DNA of 64,000 nt from Solirubrobacteraceae bacterium. GTDB taxonomy: Bacteria; Actinomycetota; Thermoleophilia; Solirubrobacterales; Solirubrobacteraceae. Both the position numbers and the translations under genes were made by a program. The stretch's first letter is position 1; each line of letters starts with the position of its first letter. Below the pieces are notes generated by a model, which did not search any database, was not told the origin of the DNA, and saw nothing but the letters and a program-made list of their open reading frames with translations. The stretch lies in NCBI GenBank assembly GCA_030447275.1, contig JAUJPF010000002.1, positions 1-64,000 of the forward strand. The letters are read 5' to 3'. Of this stretch, positions 56,440 to 64,000 are shown piece after piece.

Positions 56440-56463
56440 GCATTTCGCCCCCGGGCGAAATGC
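56440..56463. promoter_or_regulatory. 24-base palindrome upstream of the relaxase
   Basis: GCATTTCGCCC and its exact reverse complement GGGCGAAATGC flank a CC centre, 22 bases before the relaxase start codon. The position suits an autoregulatory operator or part of an origin of transfer; the AT-richer outer arms against GC-rich surroundings support a protein-binding site. No nic-site consensus could be confirmed by eye. Confidence 0.55.
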
Positions 56464-57048
56464 CAGTCTGTGCGCTGGTCTGTTGCGGCGACCCGACGAG
56501 CAGGAGGCTTCATGAACGCCGGATCAAGCGGACTGCGACGATGGTTGGTATCTGGTGGGATCCCGAGCGATGGAGCAGCCGCAGGTGAGCCTGGGCGAGC
56601 GCAACCAGCTGGCGCGGAAGGCCTCACGAAAGCCAGCGGCGGGCGGGCCAGATGCGCGATTGTGGGGTGTAGGGGGCCGTCGCCGAATTCCGGCCGAGCT
56701 GAGTGATTCACTGGCTTGCTCGTGGCTTCCGCTCATGACGACCTCGCCCGATTTCCGCGACGTGTTGCCGTGCCCCTTGCGGGAGCGGGCGGACAGCACG
56801 CACCCGGGGACACTGCGAGCGCTCATGAGCCTGCCATGCGGCGTTGACGTTTCAGGGAGCACCAGGGATGGCGCGACAGTCGCCCCTTCGGCTGGATCGT
56901 CGTTGCGGCTTGACCGTGTCGAATCGGATCAAGGATTGTCTCGCGTCGCAGCGAAGAGCGGCTCGTGCAGCTATGAGACGAGCGGCACTGCACGTCTAGT
57001 CGGCCGCGCGCGGGACCTAGGCTAACCGTGAAGTTGGGCAAAGGATCC
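56464..57048. other. gene-free interval between relaxase and methyltransferase
   Basis: About 585 bases with no convincing gene; short open frames here have no ribosome site, no family resemblance and mixed codon use. It separates the mobilization genes from the cargo on divergent strands and should hold both promoters. A weak TTGACC (56910-56915) with GATTGT 18 bases on is the only promoter-like pair I noticed. oriT may also lie here. Confidence 0.5.
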
Positions 57049-58149
57049 ATGGACCCAGCCAGCGGCGCAACGCAAGGCATCGAGGCGGTCGACTTCTTCT
57101 GCGGTTGCGGCGGGACAAGCGCCGGGCTGCGGGCGGCCGGCATCCGGATCCTCGCCGGGCTCGACATGGATCGCGAGGCCGCCGCCACATACCGCGCGAA
57201 CTTCCCGGAGGCCGCCTTCATCGAGCGCGACATCAAGCAAGTCGATCCTGCCGACGTTTCCGCCGCGGTCGACCGGGATCCGGGATCACGGCTATTGCTG
57301 AGTGCCTGTGCGCCATGCCAGCCCTACACCAACTTTCATCGCAAGTCCGCCAGCCGTAAGGAAGAGCGCACACTGCTTCTCCGGTTGCTCCCGTTCATCG
57401 ACCACCTCGAGCCGGATTTCATTTTCGTCGAGAATGTGCCTGGCCTCCACAAAGTCCGGGGAGCGAGCACGTTCAACCGCTTCGTCAAGGGACTGCAGCG
57501 GCTCGGATATCACGTCGAATGGGAGGTAGTCGACTGTCGTGCCTATGGCGTGCCGCAACGTCGGCGACGCCTGGTGCTGCTTGCCAGTCGCCTAGGGGCC
57601 CTGCCCGTCCCCCCGCCGGTGCACGGGCCCGGCCTGCTCCCGTACTCAACCGTGAAGGACTGGATCGCCCACTTCCCGCCAATCGCTCATGGGGAACATC
57701 ACCCTGGCGTCCCGAACCACCAGGCGGCGCAACTGACCGGCCTGAACCTCAAGCGGTTGAGAGCGACTCCGCCCGGAGGCGGGCGCTCCGAATGGCCTCT
57801 TGCATTGCAGCTGGAGTGTCACAAGGAGCATGCAGGACATAGCGACGTCTACGGACGCATGTCATGGGACAGCTCGGCACCCGTGCTCACAACGAAGTGC
57901 ACGAGTATTTCCAACGGACGCTACGGTCATCCCGACCAGAATCGCCCGATCAGCGTCCGTGAAGCCGCGGCGCTCCAGACGTTCCCGGACGACTTCTTCT
58001 TCGTTGGCCGGATAAAGTCCACGACGCGGCAAGTGGGCAACGCGGTTCCGGTCCTTCTCGCACGGGCCATGGGAGAAGCGTTTATTTTGCACAACCCGGA
58101 TCACCAAGTCGAGGCGACCGCGTCAGCACTACCCGCCGAGGCGATGTGA
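57049..58149 (+). CDS. dcm: C5-cytosine DNA methyltransferase
   Basis: 366 residues from ATG 57049 (AAAGGA ribosome site; GTG 57028 is an alternative). Motif I 'AVDFFCGCGGTSAGLRAAG' (residues 13-31), motif IV 'SACAPCQPYTNF' with catalytic C90, motif VI 'FVENVPGL' (128), motif VIII 'YGVPQRRRRLVLLAS', and motif IX-X 'RQVGNAVPVLLARAMGEA'. The target-recognition region lies around residues 190-290 and cannot be read for specificity. Would make 5-methylcytosine, either protecting host DNA or marking it for the downstream genes. Its TGA overlaps the next ATG (TGATG). GC at third positions is clearly lower than in the flanking chromosome, suggesting transfer. Confidence 0.95.
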   Translation: MDPASGATQGIEAVDFFCGCGGTSAGLRAAGIRILAGLDMDREAAATYRANFPEAAFIERDIKQVDPADVSAAVDRDPGSRLLLSACAPCQPYTNFHRKSASRKEERTLLLRLLPFIDHLEPDFIFVENVPGLHKVRGASTFNRFVKGLQRLGYHVEWEVVDCRAYGVPQRRRRLVLLASRLGALPVPPPVHGPGLLPYSTVKDWIAHFPPIAHGEHHPGVPNHQAAQLTGLNLKRLRATPPGGGRSEWPLALQLECHKEHAGHSDVYGRMSWDSSAPVLTTKCTSISNGRYGHPDQNRPISVREAAALQTFPDDFFFVGRIKSTTRQVGNAVPVLLARAMGEAFILHNPDHQVEATASALPAEAM

Positions 58150-61109
58150 TGGCGAAGTTCCAGACTCGCGCGCGGGCAGTTGACATGCTTGGCCGCCAGC
58201 AGATCGCCGGCGTCCCAACGGCCATCAGCGAACTGTTCAAGAACGCGCACGACGCCTACGCTGACAACGCGATTGTCGACTACTTCCGGTCCGACAGGCT
58301 CTTCGTCCTGCGCGACGATGGGCTGGGGATGACCAGCACGGAGTACGAGCAGCGGTGGCTTACCTTGGCAACCGAGAGCAAGGTCGCGCCGACCGCCGGG
58401 CCGTTGCTGGCCTCGGGAAGGCCCGGCTACCCGCGCAGAGAGATACTCGGTGAGAAGGGCATCGGTCGGCTCGCCGTCGGGGCCATCGGCCCCCAGGCCC
58501 TCATTTTGAGTCGACCTCTCAGGGAGGGCGAACTTGGCGAGCTCTTGGTCTCCCTGGTCCAATGGGGCCTTTTCGAAATTCCTGGCGTAAACCTCGACCA
58601 GATCGAAATTCCGACCTTGACGCTTGCCGGGTCGAGTCTCCCGACGAGAGAGGATGTCCAGACGCTCCTCACTTGGGTCGGTGAGAACCTCGACAGGCTC
58701 GGGCTCGCCGTACCGTCCGACCTACGTGCGCGCGTCCGGGCTGAGATGGCCGACTTCAGCACCGTCGACCCGGCCGAGCTCGCTACGGCGCTTGAAGGCC
58801 CAACCCTTTTGGACGGCCCAGGCACGCACTTTTATATCCGCCCCGCTGACCGCCTGATAACAGACGATCTCATCGCGCGTGAGCGACAAGAGGCCAGTGA
58901 CCTTCTCAGGTTCCTGATCGGCTTCACCAACACGATGACCCCAGATCACTCGCAACCACCGATGTGCGTCGCGTTCCGAGATCACTACAGCAACGAGGAT
59001 TATGAGAATGTCATAGCCGAGACAGCGTTCTTCACCCCTGAGGAGTTCGAGGCCTCGGATCACCGGATTACTGGCACCTTCGATGGGAGAGGGCAGTTTC
59101 GGGGGACGATCCGCGTGTTCGATTCGGACGCCGAGGAACTTGTCATCCCGTATCCCGATTCTCGGGGGCGGGCGGTGACCTGCGGGCCATTCCGCATTGA
59201 CGTTGCGTATCAGCAGGGCGAGCGCAACCGAACGATGCTGGAACCTGAGGCATTCAGCGCTATGAATCGCAAGCTGCGCTTAATTGGCGGGCTCTACATC
59301 TATCGAGACGGCATCCGCGTCCTGCCCTACGGCAACCCGGAAGTCGACTTCTTGGAGTTTGAGCAGCGCCGAAGCATAAGTGCATCGGACTACTTCTTCT
59401 CCTACCGCCGAATGTTCGGCGTGATTGAGCTCACGCGGGCGAACAACTATGAGCTGCGAGAGAAAGCAGGGCGCGAGGGCTTCGCCGCCAATGAAGCCTA
59501 CCGTCAGTTTCGCGAGATGCTCAAGAACCTCTTCTACGAGGTTGCGTTTCGATACTTCCGCGAGGCTGGCGCACATTCAGAGCAGTTCTTCGAAAGACGC
59601 GGGGAACTGGAGAAGATCGATAAGGCGCGACAACGCCGGAATCGGACCGTCACGGCGCGCCGGCAACAGGTCAGTCGCGGACTGACTGAGTTCGAGCAGG
59701 CGATCGACGAGGGAAGGATCGAGCAGGAGACACAGCGAGTCGTACGATTGGTCGAGACCGGTCTCGACGAACTTGCCGACGAGACGGATCCGGCTCAGGC
59801 GGCTGCGCGTGTAGCAACGTTGGAGGAGCACGTGCGCCAGGAACTCCGCAAGACCGATGACAAGTTCAAGGTCGAGCGTCCCAGAGGCATGGCTCTGAGT
59901 CGGCCCCTCGCGAGACGATACGCCCGCTATGAGGATGTACGTGCCCGTGTGCAAGAGGAGGTGTTGGAGCCTGCACGCCGCCGCGTTGACGAGCTCCTCA
60001 ACTCCTTCGTCGAGACTCACGACCTAGCGCTGGCCAGGCAGCTTCGACTCGAGCACGCGATCGAGGCCGCGGCGAAGTCAGCGCGGACCGAAACGCGCGC
60101 GGCTCAACGCTCGCTCAACAACGCGGCCAACGAGACGGCGAAACGTGCCTTACAGCTCGGCCGGCGACATTACGCCGCGGTCGACGATGAGATCGCTCGC
60201 GCCCAGGCCGAACTTGCGTCACTGGACGTGAGTTCGGTCAGCAGTCAGAGGCTGGTTGCTCTCCGCGCGCGCGTTGAGCGTGATCTCCGCTCGCTACGCG
60301 AAGCAGCGGAGCAGAGTCTCGGGTCCGTGACCGCGCAACTCGAGGGTCTTGTCTGGCCATCCAACGGGACGGGCCCAGCGGTGACGTTGCTCGACGAGAT
60401 GGAGGCGCTCGAGACGGACCTAGAGACACTCACCGAGCAGGCCGCAGATCAGCTCGAAACGACACAGCTCGGCATGGCGGTCGAGGTCATCAACCACGAG
60501 TTTCGCCACACGGTGCAATCGATTCGCAAGACGCTTAGGCAGCTCAAGGTGTGGGCCGATGCGAATCCCAAGCTGCGCGCACCGTACACGGAACTCAAGT
60601 CCAGCTTCGATCATCTCGACGGCTATCTCGCGCTGTTCACCCCGCTCCAACGTCGCTTGTATCGGACCAAGGTGGAGATCGCCGGATCAGAGATAGAAAC
60701 GTTCTTGCGGGACTTGTTTGCCAAGCGGCTCGAGGAGAATGAGATTGACCTCCGCGCCACGCCGAATTTCAAGGCTCACCGCGTCGAAGCGTTTCCCTCG
60801 ACGCTGTATCCCGTATTCGTCAACCTCGTGGACAATTCGGTCTTCTGGCTCACGAATTTTCGCGGTGAGCGCATCATCACGCTTGATGCCGATGACGATT
60901 GGATGGCTGTGCGCGACAGCGGGCCAGGGCTGCCAGTTGATTTGGGCGACGACATCTTTCGGGCACGCGTCACCACGAAACCCGGTGGGAGTGGGTATGG
61001 CCTCTTCATCGCTCAGCAGGTGCTAGAACGCGACGGGATGACGCTTAGAGCTGTGCCCCCAAGTGCCGACGAGGGCGCGGAGCTTCGAATCGTGGAGGCG
61101 CCGTCTTGA
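58149..61109 (+). CDS. dual GHKL protein: MORC/MutL-type ATPase plus HEF-type histidine kinase
   Basis: 986 residues with two ATP-binding GHKL modules. N-terminal: 'AISELFKNAHDA' (N box, E28/N32), 'RDDGLGMT' (56-61), 'GEKGIGRLAVG' (101-111), the MORC/HSP90/MutL pattern. The middle is coiled coil rich in Arg/Glu (about 480-770). C-terminal: 'EVINHEFRHTVQSIRK' with His783 in an H-E-F H-box, 'NLVDNSVFWL' (N box, about 891), 'RDSGPGLP' (G1), 'GGSGYGLFIAQQVL' (G2), a complete histidine-kinase core. No membrane segment. It is in a tight operon with a methyltransferase and a receiver protein. I infer a DNA-damage or invader sensor whose N-terminal clamp controls kinase activity; proteins of this type are predicted in bacterial conflict systems, not proven. 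Confidence 0.88.
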   Translation: MAKFQTRARAVDMLGRQQIAGVPTAISELFKNAHDAYADNAIVDYFRSDRLFVLRDDGLGMTSTEYEQRWLTLATESKVAPTAGPLLASGRPGYPRREILGEKGIGRLAVGAIGPQALILSRPLREGELGELLVSLVQWGLFEIPGVNLDQIEIPTLTLAGSSLPTREDVQTLLTWVGENLDRLGLAVPSDLRARVRAEMADFSTVDPAELATALEGPTLLDGPGTHFYIRPADRLITDDLIARERQEASDLLRFLIGFTNTMTPDHSQPPMCVAFRDHYSNEDYENVIAETAFFTPEEFEASDHRITGTFDGRGQFRGTIRVFDSDAEELVIPYPDSRGRAVTCGPFRIDVAYQQGERNRTMLEPEAFSAMNRKLRLIGGLYIYRDGIRVLPYGNPEVDFLEFEQRRSISASDYFFSYRRMFGVIELTRANNYELREKAGREGFAANEAYRQFREMLKNLFYEVAFRYFREAGAHSEQFFERRGELEKIDKARQRRNRTVTARRQQVSRGLTEFEQAIDEGRIEQETQRVVRLVETGLDELADETDPAQAAARVATLEEHVRQELRKTDDKFKVERPRGMALSRPLARRYARYEDVRARVQEEVLEPARRRVDELLNSFVETHDLALARQLRLEHAIEAAAKSARTETRAAQRSLNNAANETAKRALQLGRRHYAAVDDEIARAQAELASLDVSSVSSQRLVALRARVERDLRSLREAAEQSLGSVTAQLEGLVWPSNGTGPAVTLLDEMEALETDLETLTEQAADQLETTQLGMAVEVINHEFRHTVQSIRKTLRQLKVWADANPKLRAPYTELKSSFDHLDGYLALFTPLQRRLYRTKVEIAGSEIETFLRDLFAKRLEENEIDLRATPNFKAHRVEAFPSTLYPVFVNLVDNSVFWLTNFRGERIITLDADDDWMAVRDSGPGLPVDLGDDIFRARVTTKPGGSGYGLFIAQQVLERDGMTLRAVPPSADEGAELRIVEAPS

Positions 61110-62857
61110 CCAGCACGTTCCTCGAGCAGATTGACCGAGTCGTATCCGATTTCCTCGAGACGGCGCTCGTTGTCGATGACGAAGCCGGATTGTCAAGCAA
61201 GCGACGCCGCCGCCCCGACTCCGCGGCGCCGGCCGACGCGCACGCTTCGCGTTCTGACCCTGGTGACCCGGTGGTCGAAGGTGACGACTCAGGTGAGGAT
61301 CAGCCGACCAGCGATCCAACACACGAGGAAGCGGGGGCATCTCCTGCCTCACGAGTCGATCTGTCCCTCGACGCGCCTCCGGAGGAGGAGTTGGCCGAAG
61401 TCGCGCGCGAACATCCACTCATGGCCAAGGAACTGATCGACTCATTTGCCGACGCCGGGATCGTTTGTTCGGTCCTGGCGGTCGACGAAGACGATCCGAT
61501 CGAGAAGCGGTTCCTTAGCTCGGCGGCGCGGGCAGACCTTCTCATCCTTGACTGGGAGCTTCACCGAGATGGTGGGAAGACCGCACGCGAGCTCATTTCG
61601 GCCGTGTTCGAGCAAGATGCCGCGGCCAAGCGGAAGCGGCTCCGGGTCATAGCGATTTATACCGGGCAGCCAGCGCTCGTCCGAATTATCAACGACATCC
61701 GTAAGCATCTCGACTTGCCTGATACCGCCCTCGATGATGACGGGCTAACGCTCGCCCAGGGGAACGTGCGGATTACAGCCTTCAGCAAACCGCTTAATGA
61801 GGATCTCCGGCCCGAACTTAAGCATCGCGAAGTCGCTGAGGAGAATTTGCCGCAACGACTGGTGCGGGAGTTTGCATGGCTGACTAATGGCCTGGTCCCA
61901 GCCGTGGCCCTCGCTTCGCTCGCGGCAGTTCGTACCGACACACATCGGATACTTCAAGCGCTGTCCTCGCAGCTAGACGTGGGCTACCTAGGCCATCGCG
62001 TCGCTTCATCGTTTCCCGAGGATGCCCAGGACCATCTTGTCGACATGATCGTCGCCGAGATCGGCTCAGTTCTGGGGGAGAACGACGTAGGGAGGCACGC
62101 CGATCTGAGCGTCATCAAAGAATGGCTCGCCGCCGAATGCTCGGGAGAGAGTCCCCTCGTCTGCGGATCCGCGCTCCCCTTCGAGGTCGAAGCCGGATTC
62201 GACGCCGCCGCGATGGAGAAACTCCTGGACGTAGGCCTCGGGCTCGACGAGGAGTTGAAGCAGCACGAACGTCGCGGAGTAGGTGAAAAGACGCTAAAGC
62301 GAGTACGGAAGCAGGCTGCGCATTTGTTTGCTGACGCGGCCGAAGCTGCGGAGGAGTCGGGCGACCTCCTCGCCCTACGTATGGCCGTCAGAACCGTCTA
62401 CTCCCGCCCGTCGCGGCGGCTCCGCCTCGGCACGATCGTCCTGCACGGCGATGCCTACCTCGTCTGTCTCCAGCCACGCTGCGACAGCGTACGGCTGGAC
62501 TCCGGCACGCCGCGTGGCTTTCCGTTTTTGCCCCTACAGACGGTCGACCGCGAGAAGGAGGTTGGCCGCGACTTCGTGGTGGCAGAACCTGAGAGTCGGA
62601 AGCTGATTCGCCTCCAGCTGAGGATGAAGCCGTTCCATCTCGTTATCCATGAGTTCATGCCCGGACCGCAACGGCACGTGCAGGCCGAAAGTGCCGGAGA
62701 CGGAGCCTGGACGTTCAGCGACGCGGCCGGTCAGGAATTTCGGTGGGTCGCAGAACTGAAGCCGGAATTTGCTCAGAGAGTGGCAGCGGACTTTGCCGCC
62801 GAGATTGCGCGGGTCGGGCTCGCGGAATCCGAACTGATGCGTCTCTCTCGGGACTGA
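61106..62857 (+). CDS. receiver-domain protein with long insertion, partner of the dual GHKL kinase
   Basis: 583 residues from TTG 61106, overlapping the kinase stop (TTGA) with GGAGG upstream. A CheY-like receiver is recognised: 'TALVVDDEAGL' (acidic D24-D25), phospho-acceptor D149 in 'LLILDWELHRDGG', Lys228 in 'ITAFSKPL'. Between the first strand and the rest lies a roughly 80-residue disordered acidic insertion ('SKRRRRPDSAAPAD' ... 'EEELAEVARE'). From residue 240 on there is a 340-residue C-terminal region of unknown fold ('LVREFAWLTNGLVPAVALASLAAV'; 'GTIVLHGDAYLVCLQPRCDSVRL'). No known nuclease or DNA-binding motif. Likely switched by phosphotransfer from His783 of the neighbour. Confidence 0.82.
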   Translation: MTSTFLEQIDRVVSDFLETALVVDDEAGLSSKRRRRPDSAAPADAHASRSDPGDPVVEGDDSGEDQPTSDPTHEEAGASPASRVDLSLDAPPEEELAEVAREHPLMAKELIDSFADAGIVCSVLAVDEDDPIEKRFLSSAARADLLILDWELHRDGGKTARELISAVFEQDAAAKRKRLRVIAIYTGQPALVRIINDIRKHLDLPDTALDDDGLTLAQGNVRITAFSKPLNEDLRPELKHREVAEENLPQRLVREFAWLTNGLVPAVALASLAAVRTDTHRILQALSSQLDVGYLGHRVASSFPEDAQDHLVDMIVAEIGSVLGENDVGRHADLSVIKEWLAAECSGESPLVCGSALPFEVEAGFDAAAMEKLLDVGLGLDEELKQHERRGVGEKTLKRVRKQAAHLFADAAEAAEESGDLLALRMAVRTVYSRPSRRLRLGTIVLHGDAYLVCLQPRCDSVRLDSGTPRGFPFLPLQTVDREKEVGRDFVVAEPESRKLIRLQLRMKPFHLVIHEFMPGPQRHVQAESAGDGAWTFSDAAGQEFRWVAELKPEFAQRVAADFAAEIARVGLAESELMRLSRD

Positions 62858-62858
62858 C

Positions 62859-63608
62859 ATGGCACGCAATCCGCCCTGGGTCGAGGACGAACTGCTCATC
62901 GTGCTGGACCTCTATCTTGCTGAGCGACGGGTGCTGGAGGAGTACGACCCGCGGGTCGTCGAAGCGAGCGAGGCCCTAAATCGTCTGCCGATTCACCCGG
63001 AGGCCGGCCAGCCCGGATTCCGCACTCCAGACGCAGTGGTACTCAGGCTCGCGAACTTCCGGTCTTACGATCCGGAAAGCACAGCTCGCGGAATGCGAAA
63101 CGCCGGGCGGAAGGCGGAGGAGGTGTGGAGGCGCTATGCGCAGGACCCTGTGAGGGTCCGCGAACTCGTCGCGGCCATCCGCCAAGCGGTCGAAAGAGGT
63201 GATGCGCCTGCGGTCGCACTGGGAGGGGCAGAGCCCGACGAGGCGGAGTTTCCCGAGGGACGCTTGTTGTTTCGGATCCACCGTGAGCGTGAGCGGCATC
63301 CGGCGCTGCGTGCTCGCAAGATTCGGGAGACGGCTGGACGTGGACGGCGACCTACTTGCGAGGTGTGCGGCCTCGTACCCGAGTTGATCTTCGGCGTGGC
63401 CGGCCGCGCGGCGCTGGAATGCCATCACATCCGGCCCCTTCAGGCCGGCGAGCGCGTGACGCGGCTAGCGGATGTCGCCCTTGTGTGCGCCAACTGCCAC
63501 CGCACGCTTCACGCCATCGGCGCGTTCGCGTCGATCCACGATCTCCGCGAGCGAGTGCCTCTGTCGTTCCATGAGTGTGTCACGGAGCTGAACAAGACCG
63601 ACGGCTGA
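62859..63608 (+). CDS. HNH restriction endonuclease (McrA-like)
   Basis: 249 residues. N-terminal half: 'PPWVEDELLIVLDLYL', 'FRTPDAVVLRLANFRSYDP', 'EEVWRRYAQDP', a recurring N-terminal module of HNH restriction enzymes. C-terminal HNH with a zinc site: C167xxC170, 'LECHHIRPL' (H189-H190), C210xxC213 in 'VCANCHRTLHAIG' (H214, H218). It starts one base after the receiver stop, so it is in the same operon. HNH nucleases of this type often cut modified or unmodified cytosine sites paired with a C5 methyltransferase; here it is the likely effector. Confidence 0.9.
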   Translation: MARNPPWVEDELLIVLDLYLAERRVLEEYDPRVVEASEALNRLPIHPEAGQPGFRTPDAVVLRLANFRSYDPESTARGMRNAGRKAEEVWRRYAQDPVRVRELVAAIRQAVERGDAPAVALGGAEPDEAEFPEGRLLFRIHRERERHPALRARKIRETAGRGRRPTCEVCGLVPELIFGVAGRAALECHHIRPLQAGERVTRLADVALVCANCHRTLHAIGAFASIHDLRERVPLSFHECVTELNKTDG

Positions 63609-63700
63609 ACCGAAGCCTGGGCGCGCGGACCCCGTAGGTGCACGAGACGAAGGCCGGCTGCAATCACGTTTCGCGACTGACACGTGAAAGAGTAACTCGC

Positions 63701-64000
63701 GTGGCTCCGCGAAGACCACGCCCGTTGACCGACCACGTCAGCTCCCGCATGTCGGGGTATCGGCAGCGAGACACGAAGCCCGAGCTCGAGCTGCGCTCCG
63801 CCCTACACCGCGCCGGTCTCCGCTTCTTCGTCGATCGCGCCCCCCTCCCAGGCATGCGCCGCCGAGCTGACGTCGTGTTTCCGCGGGCGCGCGTAGCGGT
63901 TTATGTGCACGGCTGCTTCTGGCACGCATGTCCCGAGCACGCGAGCTGGCCGAGGCACAATGCCCAATGGTGGCGCGAGAAGATCGAGGCAAACCAGGCT
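63701..64000 (+). CDS. vsr: Vsr-like DNA mismatch endonuclease, partial (runs off the window)
   Basis: The frame from GTG 63701 is open to the window end (100 codons). It contains 'MSGYRQRDTKPELELRSAL', 'HRAGLRFFVDRAPLPGMRRRADVVFPRARVAVYVHGCFWHACPEH', matching the Vsr core: 'DTKPE', the 'R.DxVFPxxxVAVFVHGCFWH.C' catalytic and zinc region, and 'NAQWWREKIEANQA'. Vsr repairs T:G mismatches made when 5-methylcytosine deaminates and is the usual companion of C5 methyltransferases. 92 bases follow the HNH stop; likely same operon. Alternative starts are TTG 63725 and ATG 63749. Confidence 0.88.
   Translation, partial: MAPRRPRPLTDHVSSRMSGYRQRDTKPELELRSALHRAGLRFFVDRAPLPGMRRRADVVFPRARVAVYVHGCFWHACPEHASWPRHNAQWWREKIEANQA

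Larger units (their letters stand above)
51988..64000. mobile_element. left part of an integrated mobilizable element with defence cargo
   Basis: Region directly downstream of tRNA-Met with tyrosine integrase, excisionase-like HTH, relaxase-helicase, then a lower-GC restriction/conflict cluster cut by the window end. The tRNA 3' end would be the left attachment site. I saw no second copy of the tRNA 3' sequence in the window, so the right end lies beyond 64000. No coupling protein or type IV secretion genes are seen here, which fits a mobilizable rather than self-conjugative element, subject to what lies to the right. Confidence 0.75.

Noticed and set aside
56470..57025. Short open frames in the gap before the methyltransferase
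   Set aside because: No ribosome site, no family resemblance and mixed codon choice; treated as non-coding.
57049..63608. Reading the kinase/receiver pair as an ordinary environmental two-component system
   Set aside because: No membrane or sensor domain and no DNA-binding output domain; the second GHKL domain of MORC type and the operon with methylase and nucleases fit a conflict system better.

Overview
The window is very GC-rich, almost entirely coding, with heavy GTG/TTG start use and 1-4 base stop/start overlaps. The gene order alaS-ruvX-mltG-aroE-pilB / pilT-pilC / pilA-minor pilins-pilD-pilMNO / aroC-aroKB-aroQ-M24 peptidase, plus several partner-switch regulators, points to a deep-branching actinobacterium of the Thermoleophilia (Solirubrobacterales-like). 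This is inferred from gene order and protein style, not from a marker gene.

Layout. 0-4.2 kb (minus): end of the shikimate pathway (chorismate synthase, a fused shikimate kinase/dehydroquinate synthase, type II dehydroquinase) and an M24 peptidase. 4.2-13.2 kb (minus): type IV pilus locus (major pilin, three pilin-like proteins, prepilin peptidase, PilM/N/O and a duplicated-domain protein in the PilP position). 13.4-16.2 kb: a secreted P-domain/PKD-repeat protein. 16.2-27 kb: mixed housekeeping genes (epimerase, GluQRS, RNase D, SpoIIE-type phosphatase, STAS and anti-sigma genes, acyl-CoA dehydrogenase, K+ uptake KtrB/KtrA). 27-33.2 kb: pilus motor genes pilC, pilT and pilB, with ftsH on the opposite strand between pilT and pilB. 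33.3-41.1 kb (minus): aroE, SDR, mltG, ruvX, alaS and an mnmA with a fused NifU/IscU-like domain. 41.3-51.8 kb: thioredoxin-like protein, MBL hydrolase, formiminotransferase, P450, M29-like peptidase, FAD oxidoreductase, HrpA helicase, CHRD protein.

At 51.9 kb a tRNA-Met(CAU) is followed directly by a tyrosine integrase, an excisionase-like HTH and a TrwC/TraA-type relaxase-helicase: the left end of an integrated mobilizable element. Its cargo (57.0 kb to the window edge) has visibly lower GC. It encodes a C5-cytosine methyltransferase, a 986-residue protein with a MORC/MutL-type GHKL ATPase at one end and a histidine kinase with an H-E-F box at the other, a receiver-domain protein, an HNH endonuclease and a Vsr endonuclease cut by the window end. 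The first four genes overlap or nearly touch. This looks like a restriction-modification/conflict system wired through a phosphorelay, and is the most interesting part of the window.

About a dozen genes in the GC-rich chromosome part carry frameshifts or internal losses (aroKB, PKD protein, GluQRS, phosphatase N-terminus, LysR, LysE, alaS, mnmA, P450, M29 peptidase, hrpA, integrase), while the lower-GC cargo genes read cleanly. Essential genes such as alaS are among those hit, so most lesions are probably sequencing or assembly errors at GC-rich hairpins and homopolymers rather than biology.
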